Part shown: piece after piece, positions 5,942 through 12,461 of the stretch
Numbering within the stretch: the stretch's first letter is position 1
Layout: each line of letters begins with the position of its first letter
From: a virus
DNA: 23,397 bases
Virus record (IMG/VR): IMGVR_UViG_3300032213_002275
Span: 1 to 23,397 of that record
Strand: one strand, 5' to 3'
Made by a program: the position numbers and the translations under genes
Notes under the pieces: generated by a model
Told to the model about the DNA's origin: nothing
The model's database searches: none
What the model saw: only the letters and a program-made list of their open reading frames with translations

Positions 5942-6660
5942 GCGGCCCTTCACCTTGGACAGAAGAGCGCGACGCGCAGCTCACCGCCAATTGGGCGGCA
6001 GGCTTTACGACGTCCGAGATCGGCGAGCGCATGGGCATCAGCAAGAACAGCGTCATAGGCCGCGCGCATCGTTTGATGCTGGCGCCGCGTGGTTCGCCGA
6101 TTAACCTAAAAGCGTCGCAGTCTTGGACTGAGGCGGATGATGCGACGTTGCGCGCCATTTACGGCGGGTTTCTCACTGCTGCCGAAATTGGCGCCCGCAT
6201 GGGCCGCAGCGTCGGGCAAATTTCCTACCGCGCGAAGTTTCTTGGCCTTGTAGCCGGGCGTCGCGCGAAACAGACAAGGCCGCGCGCCCCCTCATCCGCG
6301 CGGCCTTTGGCGGGTCGGGATGCCTCTGTCCCTGGGCAAGCCCGGCCCGTCACCACATGCCGGCCACGTGCCGCGCAACCGGGCGCAGCGGCAGCTACTG
6401 CGTATGGTGGTCTTCCTCCCCTAAACTTGCCCGAGGTTGCAGCAATGCAGCCTCGGGTCTTTTCAGGGACGGAATGCTGCCATCCGATGGGCGACCGCAC
6501 TTGCGATGAGCCCGTCCAAGCCAATGCGCGCGGGCTGAAATCGTCTTATTGCCCCGAGCATTTTGCCTTGATTTACGCGGCGCCGCCCGCCAAGAGCGCA
6601 AATAATCCGCCGCCTGCGACTTGGCTGAAAAATCGCGGCATGGTTTGGGCGCGCGGGTGA
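5938..6660 (+). CDS. GcrA-family transcription regulator with two N-terminal DNA-binding domains
   Basis: A 240-residue protein. Residues 6-50 (SPWTEERDAQLTANWAAGFT, then SEIGERMGISKNSVIGRAHR) closely follow the GcrA DNA-binding domain. Residues 62-107 (SWTEADDATLRAIYGG, then TAAEIGARMGRSVGQISYRA) look like a second, diverged copy. After a Pro/Ala/Arg-rich linker, residues 173-212 carry the GcrA-type C-terminal block GTECCHPMGDRTCDEP and YCPEHFALIY. In Caulobacter, GcrA binds sigma70-RNA polymerase and activates promoters with methylated GANTC sites. A phage copy could redirect host polymerase or methylation-dependent genes. The start overlaps the upstream stop. An intrinsic-terminator-like hairpin lies in the linker coding region. 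Confidence 0.75.
   Translation: MSGPSPWTEERDAQLTANWAAGFTTSEIGERMGISKNSVIGRAHRLMLAPRGSPINLKASQSWTEADDATLRAIYGGFLTAAEIGARMGRSVGQISYRAKFLGLVAGRRAKQTRPRAPSSARPLAGRDASVPGQARPVTTCRPRAAQPGAAAATAYGGLPPLNLPEVAAMQPRVFSGTECCHPMGDRTCDEPVQANARGLKSSYCPEHFALIYAAPPAKSANNPPPATWLKNRGMVWARG
6430..6463 (+). terminator. Terminator-like hairpin inside the GcrA-like gene
   Basis: CCCGAGGTTGCA (6430-6441) pairs with TGCAGCCTCGGG (6446-6457), a 12-bp stem with one G-U pair and a GCAA tetraloop, followed by TCTTTT. It has the form of a Rho-independent terminator on the + strand but lies in coding sequence, at about residues 165-174 of the GcrA-like protein. Confidence 0.5.
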
Positions 6661-6691
6661 TGAACAAGCAAAACACAATGGAGGATGAAAC

Positions 6692-7207
6692 ATGCCGTTA
6701 GACACGGCCTATGCGGAGTTTCTGGCGGGCAAGCGGCCTGCCGCCAATGCAGTCGGCCTTGATAAAGTGCCTGACTTGCACCGCGACCTTATGCCGCACC
6801 AGCGCGATTGCGTGGCGTTTGGATTGCGCCAAGGGCGCTTTGGCTTGTTCCTTGATACGGGCCTTGGCAAGACATTCGCGCAGCTTGAATGGGCATCGCC
6901 TGTATGGATGACCGTTGACCAGACAAATGTTTTAAATGTGAATGCCGCAAAAGATCAAGCGGATGAAAAGCATCTCTGCCCGTTGCAGCTTGATGTTATC
7001 GAGCGTTCTTTGATTATGTGGAGCAATACCGGCGATGTGGTGCTGTCGCCATTTATGGGGATTGGCAGCGAGGGCTTTTGCGCCATGAAGCTAAAGCGCA
7101 AGTTTCTCGGTGTTGAATTGAAAGACAGCTATTTTCGCCAAGCCTGCCGCAACATAGACGCGGCAGAGAAATCGGCAGAGAGCCTTTTTGATTACGATGC
7201 CGCGTGA
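6692..7207 (+). pseudogene. Internally deleted helicase-DNA methyltransferase fusion
   Basis: An intact 171-codon frame with GGAGG before its ATG. Residues 1-68 match the start of a large phage helicase-methylase protein, including LMPHQRDCVAFGL (Q-motif-like) and Walker A DTGLGKT (55-61). Residue 69 onward is the end of a beta-class N6/N4 DNA methyltransferase: DEKHLCPLQLDVIER (91-105), SAM-binding motif I SPFMGIGSEG (119-128), and FLGVELKDSYFRQACRNI (138-155). The rest of the helicase and the methylase N-terminal half with motif IV (DPPY type) are absent, so neither activity is expected. The join near 6893-6900 is in frame. Helicase motif order and beta-class motif order are established knowledge; the deletion is inference. 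Confidence 0.75.
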
Positions 7208-7371
7208 TGCTTGTGGTCCTGACCTTTCGCATCTGCGCCAGCGACGGCACCCAATGCGAGCCGGGCTATCAGGCGCATCGCAGCTGCATCGCGGCGCAAG
7301 CGTATGTGCGGGCGCGGTTGCATCCGTCGTTGATGATTAAAGACATTGTTTGTTCGGAGGGGAAGAAATGA
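7207..7371 (+). CDS. Small cysteine-containing hypothetical protein
   Basis: A 54-residue ORF whose ATG uses the last base of the preceding TGA (TGATG, 7205-7209) and whose stop overlaps the next ATG (7368-7371). It has four cysteines (residues 10, 17, 27, 49) and an Arg/Ala-rich middle (AAQAYVRARLHPSLMIKDI). Spacing is not that of a standard zinc finger. The family is unknown. Gene coupling on both sides is the main support for expression. Confidence 0.55.
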   Translation: MLVVLTFRICASDGTQCEPGYQAHRSCIAAQAYVRARLHPSLMIKDIVCSEGKK

Positions 7372-7496
7372 TTAGGGCTGCGATATGGCTTCGCATTTCT
7401 GCGGGCGCGTTTAAGGTTTCTGAATGGTTAAATGCGCTGGGTGAATGGGCGTATCGGCGCTGGCGCAGGGCTATGGGGTTGGGGCGTGAGAAATGA
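7368..7496 (+). CDS. Small basic, tryptophan-rich hypothetical protein
   Basis: A 42-residue ORF between two ATGA overlaps (7368-7371 and 7493-7496). GGAGGGGAAG lies just upstream as a good ribosome site. It has a short amphipathic or hydrophobic N-terminal helix (IRAAIWLRISAGAFKV), followed by EWLNALGEWAYRRWRRAMG with four tryptophans overall. It is possibly membrane-associated. Function unknown. Confidence 0.5.
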   Translation: MIRAAIWLRISAGAFKVSEWLNALGEWAYRRWRRAMGLGREK

Positions 7497-7954
7497 TTAT
7501 CGGCATAGACCCCGGCGCGACCGGCGCCGTCGCCATTATGTCAGACAATGGCTATCTCATTGACTTGTTCGACTTGCCGCATATTAAAGGCAGCGGCCTT
7601 AGCCCGCAGATGCTGGCGACGGCGCTTGGTGAATGGGATGATGTCAACCACGCATTCGTTGAGCGCGTGGCAGCAAGGCCCGGCGCGGGCGTTTCTGGCA
7701 TGTTCAATTTTGGGCGCGATTTTGGCGTTATTCTTGGCGTTTGCGGCGCGATGGCAATTCCCTATTCGCTTGCCACTCCTTCCAAGTGGAAGCGCGACCT
7801 TGGCCTGACTGCCGACAAGGATCAGGCCCGCGCCCGTGCCGCGCAACTTTGGCCGGGTGCGGCAAAGCAATTCGCGCGCAAGAAAGATGATGGCCGGGCC
7901 GAGGCTGCGCTTATCGCGCTTTGGGGCAGTAAGCATGGGAAGGCGTTGCCATGA
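7493..7954 (+). CDS. RuvC-like Holliday junction resolvase
   Basis: A 153-residue RNase H-fold nuclease. It has IIGIDPGATGAVAI at the N-terminus with catalytic D6, VERVAA with E57, and the C-terminal acidic cluster KKDDGRAEAALIAL with D132/D133 and E137. This is the four-carboxylate arrangement of the RuvC family, at about the usual length. In phages such enzymes resolve branched replication and recombination intermediates before packaging, matching the annealing-type recombination genes on the other strand. Coupled to both neighbours by ATGA. Confidence 0.85.
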   Translation: MIIGIDPGATGAVAIMSDNGYLIDLFDLPHIKGSGLSPQMLATALGEWDDVNHAFVERVAARPGAGVSGMFNFGRDFGVILGVCGAMAIPYSLATPSKWKRDLGLTADKDQARARAAQLWPGAAKQFARKKDDGRAEAALIALWGSKHGKALP

Positions 7955-8220
7955 CGGACAAAACCCTCGCCCTTGCCGGCGTCGAAGTGCGCTACGCCTT
8001 GGATTGGTTTAACCTGTCCCCTAATGATCGCCTGAAAGTCTTGGCGGCAGAAATGGCAAGAATCACGGTTGAAACGCCCACGCAAGATAAATGGCCCGCG
8101 CCCGCGCAAGGCACCGTCACCCTTGTGTACGGCTACATCATAGCGGCGCGGCGTAAGGCGGCGATTGCAAGAGCAACACCGCATGGAAGCGCGTTGTGCT
8201 GGCTGAGGCGCCACGTATGA
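7951..8220 (+). CDS. Hypothetical protein
   Basis: An 89-residue ORF coupled to the resolvase gene (ATGA 7951-7954) and to the next small ORF (ATGA 8217-8220). Early residues include GVEVRYALDWFNLSPNDRLK; the middle is AAEMARITVETPTQDKWPAP, followed by a short hydrophobic stretch TVTLVYGYIIAARRKAAI. The last 15 residues look less protein-like but the frame is clean to the shared stop. The family is not recognised. Confidence 0.6.
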   Translation: MTDKTLALAGVEVRYALDWFNLSPNDRLKVLAAEMARITVETPTQDKWPAPAQGTVTLVYGYIIAARRKAAIARATPHGSALCWLRRHV

Positions 8221-8357
8221 GTGCGCCACCCTCCCCAATCACCGCTTGGGCTATCCGCGTGTTCGAGACATTGCGCGACCGTGAGCCTGATCCGGTGGAA
8301 GCGTTGGAACGTGAAGCGCACTTTGAGACGGCGAAGAACAAAGGCGCGAAGAAATGA
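8217..8357 (+). CDS. Small charged hypothetical protein
   Basis: A 46-residue ORF between two ATGA overlaps. After MSAPPSPITAW it is a single predicted helix, strongly charged (IRVFETLRDREPDPVEALE, then REAHFETAKNKGAKK). No motif is recognised. The coupling fits the pattern of the whole module and argues for translation. Confidence 0.5.
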   Translation: MSAPPSPITAWAIRVFETLRDREPDPVEALEREAHFETAKNKGAKK

Positions 8358-8926
8358 GCGCGGGCATAGACACTGAGAGGATGTGTGAGCCGTTGCTTTG
8401 TTTTGGCAATACGCCTGAAAGCCCTGGTAAGGCTTCGCAGCTTTCTTTGGTGGTTTGTTCGGTTGAACACGCGAGAGGCCTTGTTAAAAAGTGGCACTCA
8501 CGATTGCCGGTTACGCAACCAAGCCCATGGCGCTTTGCTTTTGCGGCGCAATATGACGGACTAACTTACGCCGTTGCTTTGTGGAACAATCCAAGCGCGC
8601 GAACATTGCCTAGTCATTGGCTTGAATTGCGGCGGATGGCGGTCAGCAGCGATGCGCCGCATTGCACCGCGTCTTGGTTTTTGGGCGCCATGCTCAGGTT
8701 TTTCCGCACGCATGAAATCAGCGCAGAGAAATTGATTTCCTACCAAGATTGCGACGTTCATCGCGGCACGATCTACAAAGCGGCGGGCTGGCATGTTGCT
8801 TATGTTTCAAAGCCAAGAGTGAGAGACAGAAGCACTAAGCGCCCCAGCGGGCGCATGTATCGTTGGAACATTAACAGCGATGCGCCGGACGCGGCGGGTA
8901 AAGCTAGATGGGAAATTTGTCTATGA
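8354..8926 (+). CDS. Mom-like DNA-modification acyltransferase (XF1762-like)
   Basis: A 190-residue protein resembling phage Mu Mom and the related XF1762-type GNAT proteins. Visible blocks are KKWHSRLP (45-52), ELRRMAVSSDAPHCTASWFL (91-110) continuing into GAMLRFFR, and LISYQDCDVHRGTIYKAAGW (127-146). Mom converts adenine in phage DNA to a carbamoylmethyl form and so protects it from many restriction enzymes. It sits between resolvase and primase genes, starts in an ATGA overlap, and its stop overlaps the primase start. The enzyme class is well supported by the blocks; the exact modification is inference. Confidence 0.75.
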   Translation: MSAGIDTERMCEPLLCFGNTPESPGKASQLSLVVCSVEHARGLVKKWHSRLPVTQPSPWRFAFAAQYDGLTYAVALWNNPSARTLPSHWLELRRMAVSSDAPHCTASWFLGAMLRFFRTHEISAEKLISYQDCDVHRGTIYKAAGWHVAYVSKPRVRDRSTKRPSGRMYRWNINSDAPDAAGKARWEICL

Positions 8927-10938
8927 GCCTCACCGCGTCCGCCCTTTGGCTGGCAGAGGAAATGCGCCTGCCGGTGTTCGCCTGCGGGCATGACAAGCGC
9001 CCGGTCACACAACACGGCTTCCATGACGCGACACGCGACCCGGCAGAGATCAAGGCGCAGTTCGGCACTCCAGGCGCGGCCATGATCGGCGTCCCGACCG
9101 GCCAAGGCGCCGGTTTTTTCGTGGTGGACCTGGACGTTAAGAACGGGGCGCAGGGGTTGGAATGGCTTGCTGCAAACCAGCACCGGCTACCCCGGACCCG
9201 GACGCACAAGACACGATCCGGCGGGCAGCATCTTCTTTTCCAATGGCCGGAGGGCCGCACCGTGCGCAACAGCGCGTCGCGCATCGCCCCAGGTGTCGAC
9301 GTGCGGGGCAACGGCGGATACATCATCGCTCCGCCTTCCCCGGATTATGAGATAGCCGATCATAGCGCGCTTGCAGAAGCGCCCGCGTGGTTGCTGGCGA
9401 TGATTGACCCGCCTGTAGCACCTCGTGCTATAGATGCGCCAAGGCCATCCCCAGCGCCCCGCCAATCTGGCGACGGCACGCGCTACGGCCTGCAAGCCCT
9501 AGACAATGAGTGCCAGGCCATCTTAACCGCTCCGGACGGCGGTAAGCATGACACCTTAAACCGGGCGGCGTTTTCAATCGGCGGGCTTGTCGCAGCGGGT
9601 GAATTGGCGGAAGGCCCTGCCCTTCAAGCACTGGCGTCCGCATTGGCCGGCATAGCGTCACGTTGCGAGGATTACCCGGCGGCGCAGAAAACCCTAGGCG
9701 CGGCATTTAGGGCAGGCATGGCCAAGCCCCGTGAAGCCCCGCCCCGGCTTATCCGCCGCGTGGTGGAGGAATACGCCCCTACGCGCCCGGAGCCGCCGCC
9801 CCTGACAGAAGCGCCTGAGCATTGGGGCGCAGAGCCAGACATGGAACCGGACATAATGGTGGAGCGCGTGGCGCCGGACATCAAGGCGACCGGCTTGCCA
9901 CTTGTCTATTTTGGAGAAATTAAGCCCGCGCTCACCGGCGATGATTTTGTCGAGGGCTTGCTGATCCGGGCCGCGATGTCAGTCATCTATGGCCCGTCCA
10001 ACTGCGGCAAGACGTTCCTGATGGCGGACCTGGCGTTGCATGTGGCGCTGGGCTGGAAATGGTGGGGGCGCGATGTCACCCAAGGCGCGGTCATCTATTG
10101 CGCCCTTGAAGGCGCTTTCGGTATCCGCAACCGCGTAGCAGCCTTTGCGCTACATCACGGCCTAGATGGGCAGGAAATCCCGTTTGCTATCATCCCGGTG
10201 GGCTTGAACATTCTGGATCCGGAGGCGGACACTGACCGGCTGATAGCCGCCATAGAGGAAGCCGCCGAAAAGCTTGGGATGCCGGTGGCGCTTGTGGTGA
10301 TGGATACCCTAAGCCGGGCCATTGCCGGCGGCAATGAAAACTCCCCGGAAGATATGGGCGCCCTGGTGGCCAATTCCGACAAAATCCGCCAAGTGACGGG
10401 CGCTCATATCGCTTGGGTGCATCACTCCGGCAAGGATCAAGCCCTAGGCGCGCGTGGCCATAGCCTTCTCCGGGCCGCGACTGACACTGAGATCGAGATT
10501 TCCCGCACGGACGCCAATAGCCCGTCCACCGCCCGCGTCACCAAACAGCGCGAGCTTGAGATTGACGGGGTTTTCACGTTCATCCTGCATCGCGTGGAAT
10601 TAGGCCTAAACCAGCGCGGCAAGCCCGTCACGTCATGCGTGGTGGAACCGGCAGAGGAAGGCCCTGCCAAGGCCCGTGTAAGCCTCACCAATGGCGAGGC
10701 CATGGCGCTTCGCATCCTTCATGACGTGATGGCCACGCAACCCGCCCATGTGCCTTACCAAGCCTCGCAAGCGGGCGTGACGGTGGCAGCAAGCAAGCAA
10801 GCATGGCGGGAAACATTCTTCGCGCGTTCAACCGCAGATAGCCATGAGGCGAAGAAGAAAGCGTTTAACCGGGCAGCCGATGGGCTGGCCCAAAAGGGAC
10901 AAATCGGGGTGCATCATGACACAGTTTGGGCGGTCTAA
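8923..10938 (+). CDS. Bifunctional primase-polymerase / RepA-like helicase
   Basis: A 671-residue replication protein. The N-terminal PrimPol domain (about 5-170) shows VVDLDVKNG with metal-binding D69 and D71, the sGGxH motif SGGQHLLFQ (H103), and PGVDVRGNGGYIIAPPSP. The central ATPase domain has Walker A GPSNCGKT (357-364), Walker B LVVMDT (D461), and WVHHSGKD plus GHSLLRAATDTEI, as in RepA/AAA_25 hexameric helicases. It should prime and unwind DNA at the phage origin. I chose ATG 8923, which overlaps the upstream TGA; 8908 is a possible earlier start. Iteron-like repeats begin inside its 3' end. Confidence 0.88.
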   Translation: MSLTASALWLAEEMRLPVFACGHDKRPVTQHGFHDATRDPAEIKAQFGTPGAAMIGVPTGQGAGFFVVDLDVKNGAQGLEWLAANQHRLPRTRTHKTRSGGQHLLFQWPEGRTVRNSASRIAPGVDVRGNGGYIIAPPSPDYEIADHSALAEAPAWLLAMIDPPVAPRAIDAPRPSPAPRQSGDGTRYGLQALDNECQAILTAPDGGKHDTLNRAAFSIGGLVAAGELAEGPALQALASALAGIASRCEDYPAAQKTLGAAFRAGMAKPREAPPRLIRRVVEEYAPTRPEPPPLTEAPEHWGAEPDMEPDIMVERVAPDIKATGLPLVYFGEIKPALTGDDFVEGLLIRAAMSVIYGPSNCGKTFLMADLALHVALGWKWWGRDVTQGAVIYCALEGAFGIRNRVAAFALHHGLDGQEIPFAIIPVGLNILDPEADTDRLIAAIEEAAEKLGMPVALVVMDTLSRAIAGGNENSPEDMGALVANSDKIRQVTGAHIAWVHHSGKDQALGARGHSLLRAATDTEIEISRTDANSPSTARVTKQRELEIDGVFTFILHRVELGLNQRGKPVTSCVVEPAEEGPAKARVSLTNGEAMALRILHDVMATQPAHVPYQASQAGVTVAASKQAWRETFFARSTADSHEAKKKAFNRAADGLAQKGQIGVHHDTVWAV

Positions 10939-11123
10939 ACCAATGCAAAATTGTAATGACATGCCTCTTTTCAGGGGTATTTATGCCGGGACATTGCCGG
11001 GACAAATCGGGACAAATCGGGACAATTACCCCCCGGCTGATGCCCCGCAGTCGGGACAATTTGGAACCCCCCCCCTAAAGGGGGGGGTCCAATGTCCCGC
11101 CGGGACAGGGGTGGGAATGTCCC
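10896..11123. repeat. GGGACA iteron-like cluster, candidate replication origin
   Basis: GGGACA occurs at 10896, 10988, 10999, 11009, 11019, 11053 and 11102, and its complement TGTCCC at 11093 and 11118. Three copies at 10999-11028 are contiguous 10-bp direct repeats (GGGACAAATC twice, then GGGACAATTA). They flank a C9/G8 hairpin and lie right after the primase-helicase. Similar iteron arrays bind replication initiators. An origin function is inference. Confidence 0.5.
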
Positions 11124-11326
11124 GCGTCCCGGATGATGCGCTTGAAAAAAACACAAAGCGAAACGAAAGCCGAGAGGCGATTTTCCAAGCGTGGCTGGCC
11201 GAGTGCCGAGCCTATGACGCGGCAGGCCGGCAGGATGAAGTCCCGCCTTTGCCACCGGGCTACCTGTCCAGCGGCCCCAAGCTATGGCGCGAAGGTGCAA
11301 CCCATTCTGGCAAGAGGTGGCGCTGA
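10916..11326 (+). CDS. Hypothetical protein overlapping the candidate origin
   Basis: A 136-residue frame from ATG 10916, with GGGG a few bases upstream; 10943 is an alternative start. The first 70 residues are a by-product of the DNA repeats (GQIGTNRDNYPP, QSGQFGTPPLKGGV). The second half reads like a real domain: ALEKNTKRNESREAIFQAWL, AECRAYDAAG and PPLPPGYLSSGPKLW. Translation of the first part passes a run of nine C and eight G, where slippage or sequencing error is likely. The real gene could start later, for example at the ATG encoding MSRVPDD (11118 region). Function unknown. Confidence 0.5.
   Translation: MTQFGRSKPMQNCNDMPLFRGIYAGTLPGQIGTNRDNYPPADAPQSGQFGTPPLKGGVQCPAGTGVGMSRVPDDALEKNTKRNESREAIFQAWLAECRAYDAAGRQDEVPPLPPGYLSSGPKLWREGATHSGKRWR
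11066..11088. other. Homopolymer hairpin (C9-TAAA-G8)
   Basis: Nine C (11067-11075), TAAA, then eight G (11080-11087) form an almost pure G-C stem of at least eight pairs, with A11066 and T11088 able to extend it. No T-tract follows, so it is not a normal terminator. It lies between the GGGACA repeats. Confidence 0.6.
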
Positions 11327-11331
11327 TAAAA

Positions 11332-11535
11332 ATGACCCCACGGCAAATCGGCGCCTATCACGCGGCGATTGACATGCGCGACTTTGCCCAAGGCCGGGCA
11401 CATGCCGCGCGCAACGCTGCCACACAAGCCGATAGCCAAGACGGGCGGGATTACCGGGCTGGCGAGGCGGAATGGTGGGAGCAACGCGCCAAGGTGGCGG
11501 AAGAGATTATCCGGAAGCAGGAGCGTCAACCATGA
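11332..11535 (+). CDS. Small helical hypothetical protein
   Basis: A 67-residue protein from ATG 11332, five bases after the previous stop. AAGAGGTGG lies upstream, somewhat far for an ideal ribosome site. The protein is helical and charged: RQIGAYHAAIDMRDFAQGRA, then AEWWEQRAKVAEEIIRKQER. Its TGA overlaps the next ATG. A longer in-frame start (11284) would lie inside the previous gene and is not needed. Family unknown; similar small proteins precede terminase genes in other phages. Confidence 0.6.
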   Translation: MTPRQIGAYHAAIDMRDFAQGRAHAARNAATQADSQDGRDYRAGEAEWWEQRAKVAEEIIRKQERQP

Positions 11536-11615
11536 AACATCTTCCCAAACCACCCAAGCCCATGCTAGACCGGAAAAACAGATCAGGAGCCAGAAATGGT
11601 AGAAAAGGCGCTTGA
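11532..11615 (+). CDS. Very small basic ORF
   Basis: A 27-residue frame starting in an ATGA overlap (11532-11535) and ending inside the following gene. It is Lys/Arg/Pro-rich (KHLPKPPKPMLDRKNRSGAR). The ribosome site of the next gene (AGGAG, 11586-11590) lies within it. It may be a leader whose translation opens the next start. There is no other evidence that the peptide matters. Confidence 0.3.
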   Translation: MKHLPKPPKPMLDRKNRSGARNGRKGA

Positions 11616-12021
11616 CATGGTAGAAACCCCGCGCGCGCGCGCGAAACCGGCGAGCGGTATCCCGGCGAGCGGTATTCCAGCCGGCGGCGTCGGCACAGGT
11701 GGGCCGGCAAGCGGCGCACCTGCCCGCGCGCCGTTTGGCGAGGCGCCACAGCCTGCGCCTTGGACCAAGAGCGAGGGCCGGCGCGTGGCGGCTGAAATTC
11801 GCGCCAGCATTGCAGATCGGCGCCAGGAGCTGCTTGATGCCCAGATGACCCGCGCGCTTAATCCTGCCCATCCGCAAGGCCACGCGGCAGCGGTGAACCT
11901 GCTTGACCGGATTATGCCGCCCGAAAGCAAGGCGACCCTTGCCGGTGATCCTGACGAACCGGTGGCGATCACCCGGATTGAGCGCGTGATTGTGGAAAAG
12001 GCGCAAGACGCCAAAGATTGA
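11596..12021 (+). CDS. Putative terminase small subunit-like protein
   Basis: A 141-residue protein from ATG 11596 with AGGAG six bases upstream. The N-terminal 50 residues are a low-complexity Pro/Gly/Ala linker with a doubled PASGI unit (an imperfect DNA repeat around 11645-11680). The C-terminal half is helical, with GRRVAAEIRASIADRRQELL and QGHAAAVNLLDRIMPPESKA ending in RIERVIVEKAQD, which resembles C-terminal regions of small terminase proteins. If so, it would recognise the packaging site. It is unusual that five other genes separate it from the large subunit. It could instead be an unrelated DNA-binding protein. Confidence 0.4.
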   Translation: MVEKALDMVETPRARAKPASGIPASGIPAGGVGTGGPASGAPARAPFGEAPQPAPWTKSEGRRVAAEIRASIADRRQELLDAQMTRALNPAHPQGHAAAVNLLDRIMPPESKATLAGDPDEPVAITRIERVIVEKAQDAKD

Positions 12022-12038
12022 AAGAATGCCCCTTGACT

Positions 12039-12105
12039 CCTTAACCGCTGGTCCCGGCTGGCGTATCTCTTCAACCAGCGCGCAAGCGCCAACACGGCGT
12101 TAAGG
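12039..12105 (+). ncRNA. Structured non-coding segment (possible three-way junction)
   Basis: CCTTAAC (12039-12045) pairs with GTTAAGG (12099-12105). Inside, CGCTGGT (12046-12052) pairs with ACCAGCG (12074-12080), and CGCC (12087-12090) with GGCG (12096-12099). The outer stem can alternatively pair CCCCTT (12029-12034) with AAGGGG (12102-12107). It could be an RNA element or a protein-binding DNA site such as a packaging signal. It is not a tRNA. Confidence 0.3.
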
Positions 12106-12143
12106 GGTGGTGATGAAGTGTCGTGATGGTTGGAACCGGGAAT

Positions 12144-12168
12144 AAAAAAACGCGCGCCGCGCATTTTT
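12144..12168 (+). terminator. Terminator-like hairpin before the late promoter
   Basis: A GCGC-GCC-GCGC stem-loop (within 12151-12162) is flanked by seven A (12144-12150) and five T (12164-12168). This could stop transcription from the replication genes and, being A/T-symmetric, perhaps from both directions. The stem is short. Confidence 0.4.
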
Positions 12169-12172
12169 CCTG

Positions 12173-12201
12173 TTGACAGTGCGGGCCAATGGTCCTATGT
12201 T
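12173..12201 (+). promoter_or_regulatory. Sigma70-type promoter of the packaging/head operon
   Basis: TTGACA (12173-12178), exactly 17 bases, then TATGTT (12196-12201). The start site would be near 12208, giving a leader of about 44 bases to the ATG at 12252. It is the best promoter match on the plus strand between 6 and 22 kb and lies directly after a terminator-like hairpin. Confidence 0.7.
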
Positions 12202-12251
12202 CCCGTTATCAGCAAGGGCAATCAAGCCCGGCTGGCACGGAAGATAGACAG

Positions 12252-12449
12252 ATGGACGCAGCGCAAAACCTTACTGGCCGCAAGTTTCCTGGCCACACAT
12301 TGGCAGAATTGAAAGCCTTTGTTGCGGCTGGCAAAGGCACGGCGGAAATGATGACCGAAATTGCAAACCGCGAAACCGGCACAAGCACGCATTACCGCGT
12401 GCCGCAGTTGATTGGCGGTAAAGTTTCGCTTTGCATTGGCCGGATGTAA
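12252..12449 (+). CDS. Hypothetical protein, first gene after the late promoter
   Basis: A 65-residue protein from ATG 12252 with GGAAG upstream. The N-terminal half is helical (FPGHTLAELKAFVAAGKGTA, then EMMTEIANRE); the C-terminal half ends in VPQLIGGKVSLCIGRM. A longer frame from 12189 is rejected because it would begin inside the promoter. First position in the operon is often regulatory, but no DNA-binding motif is visible and no family is recognised. Confidence 0.6.
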   Translation: MDAAQNLTGRKFPGHTLAELKAFVAAGKGTAEMMTEIANRETGTSTHYRVPQLIGGKVSLCIGRM

Positions 12450-12461
12450 GGAGATAACCCG

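Noticed and set aside
11066-11088. C9/G8 hairpin as Rho-independent terminator
   Set aside because: No T-tract follows on either strand.
12026-12103. 25-codon ORF just after the putative small terminase
   Set aside because: It has no good ribosome site and coincides with the branched fold. The peptide has no recognisable feature.
12029-12110. tRNA-like cloverleaf
   Set aside because: There is no T-arm GTTCRA sequence, no seven-base anticodon loop and no proper acceptor/D-arm spacing.
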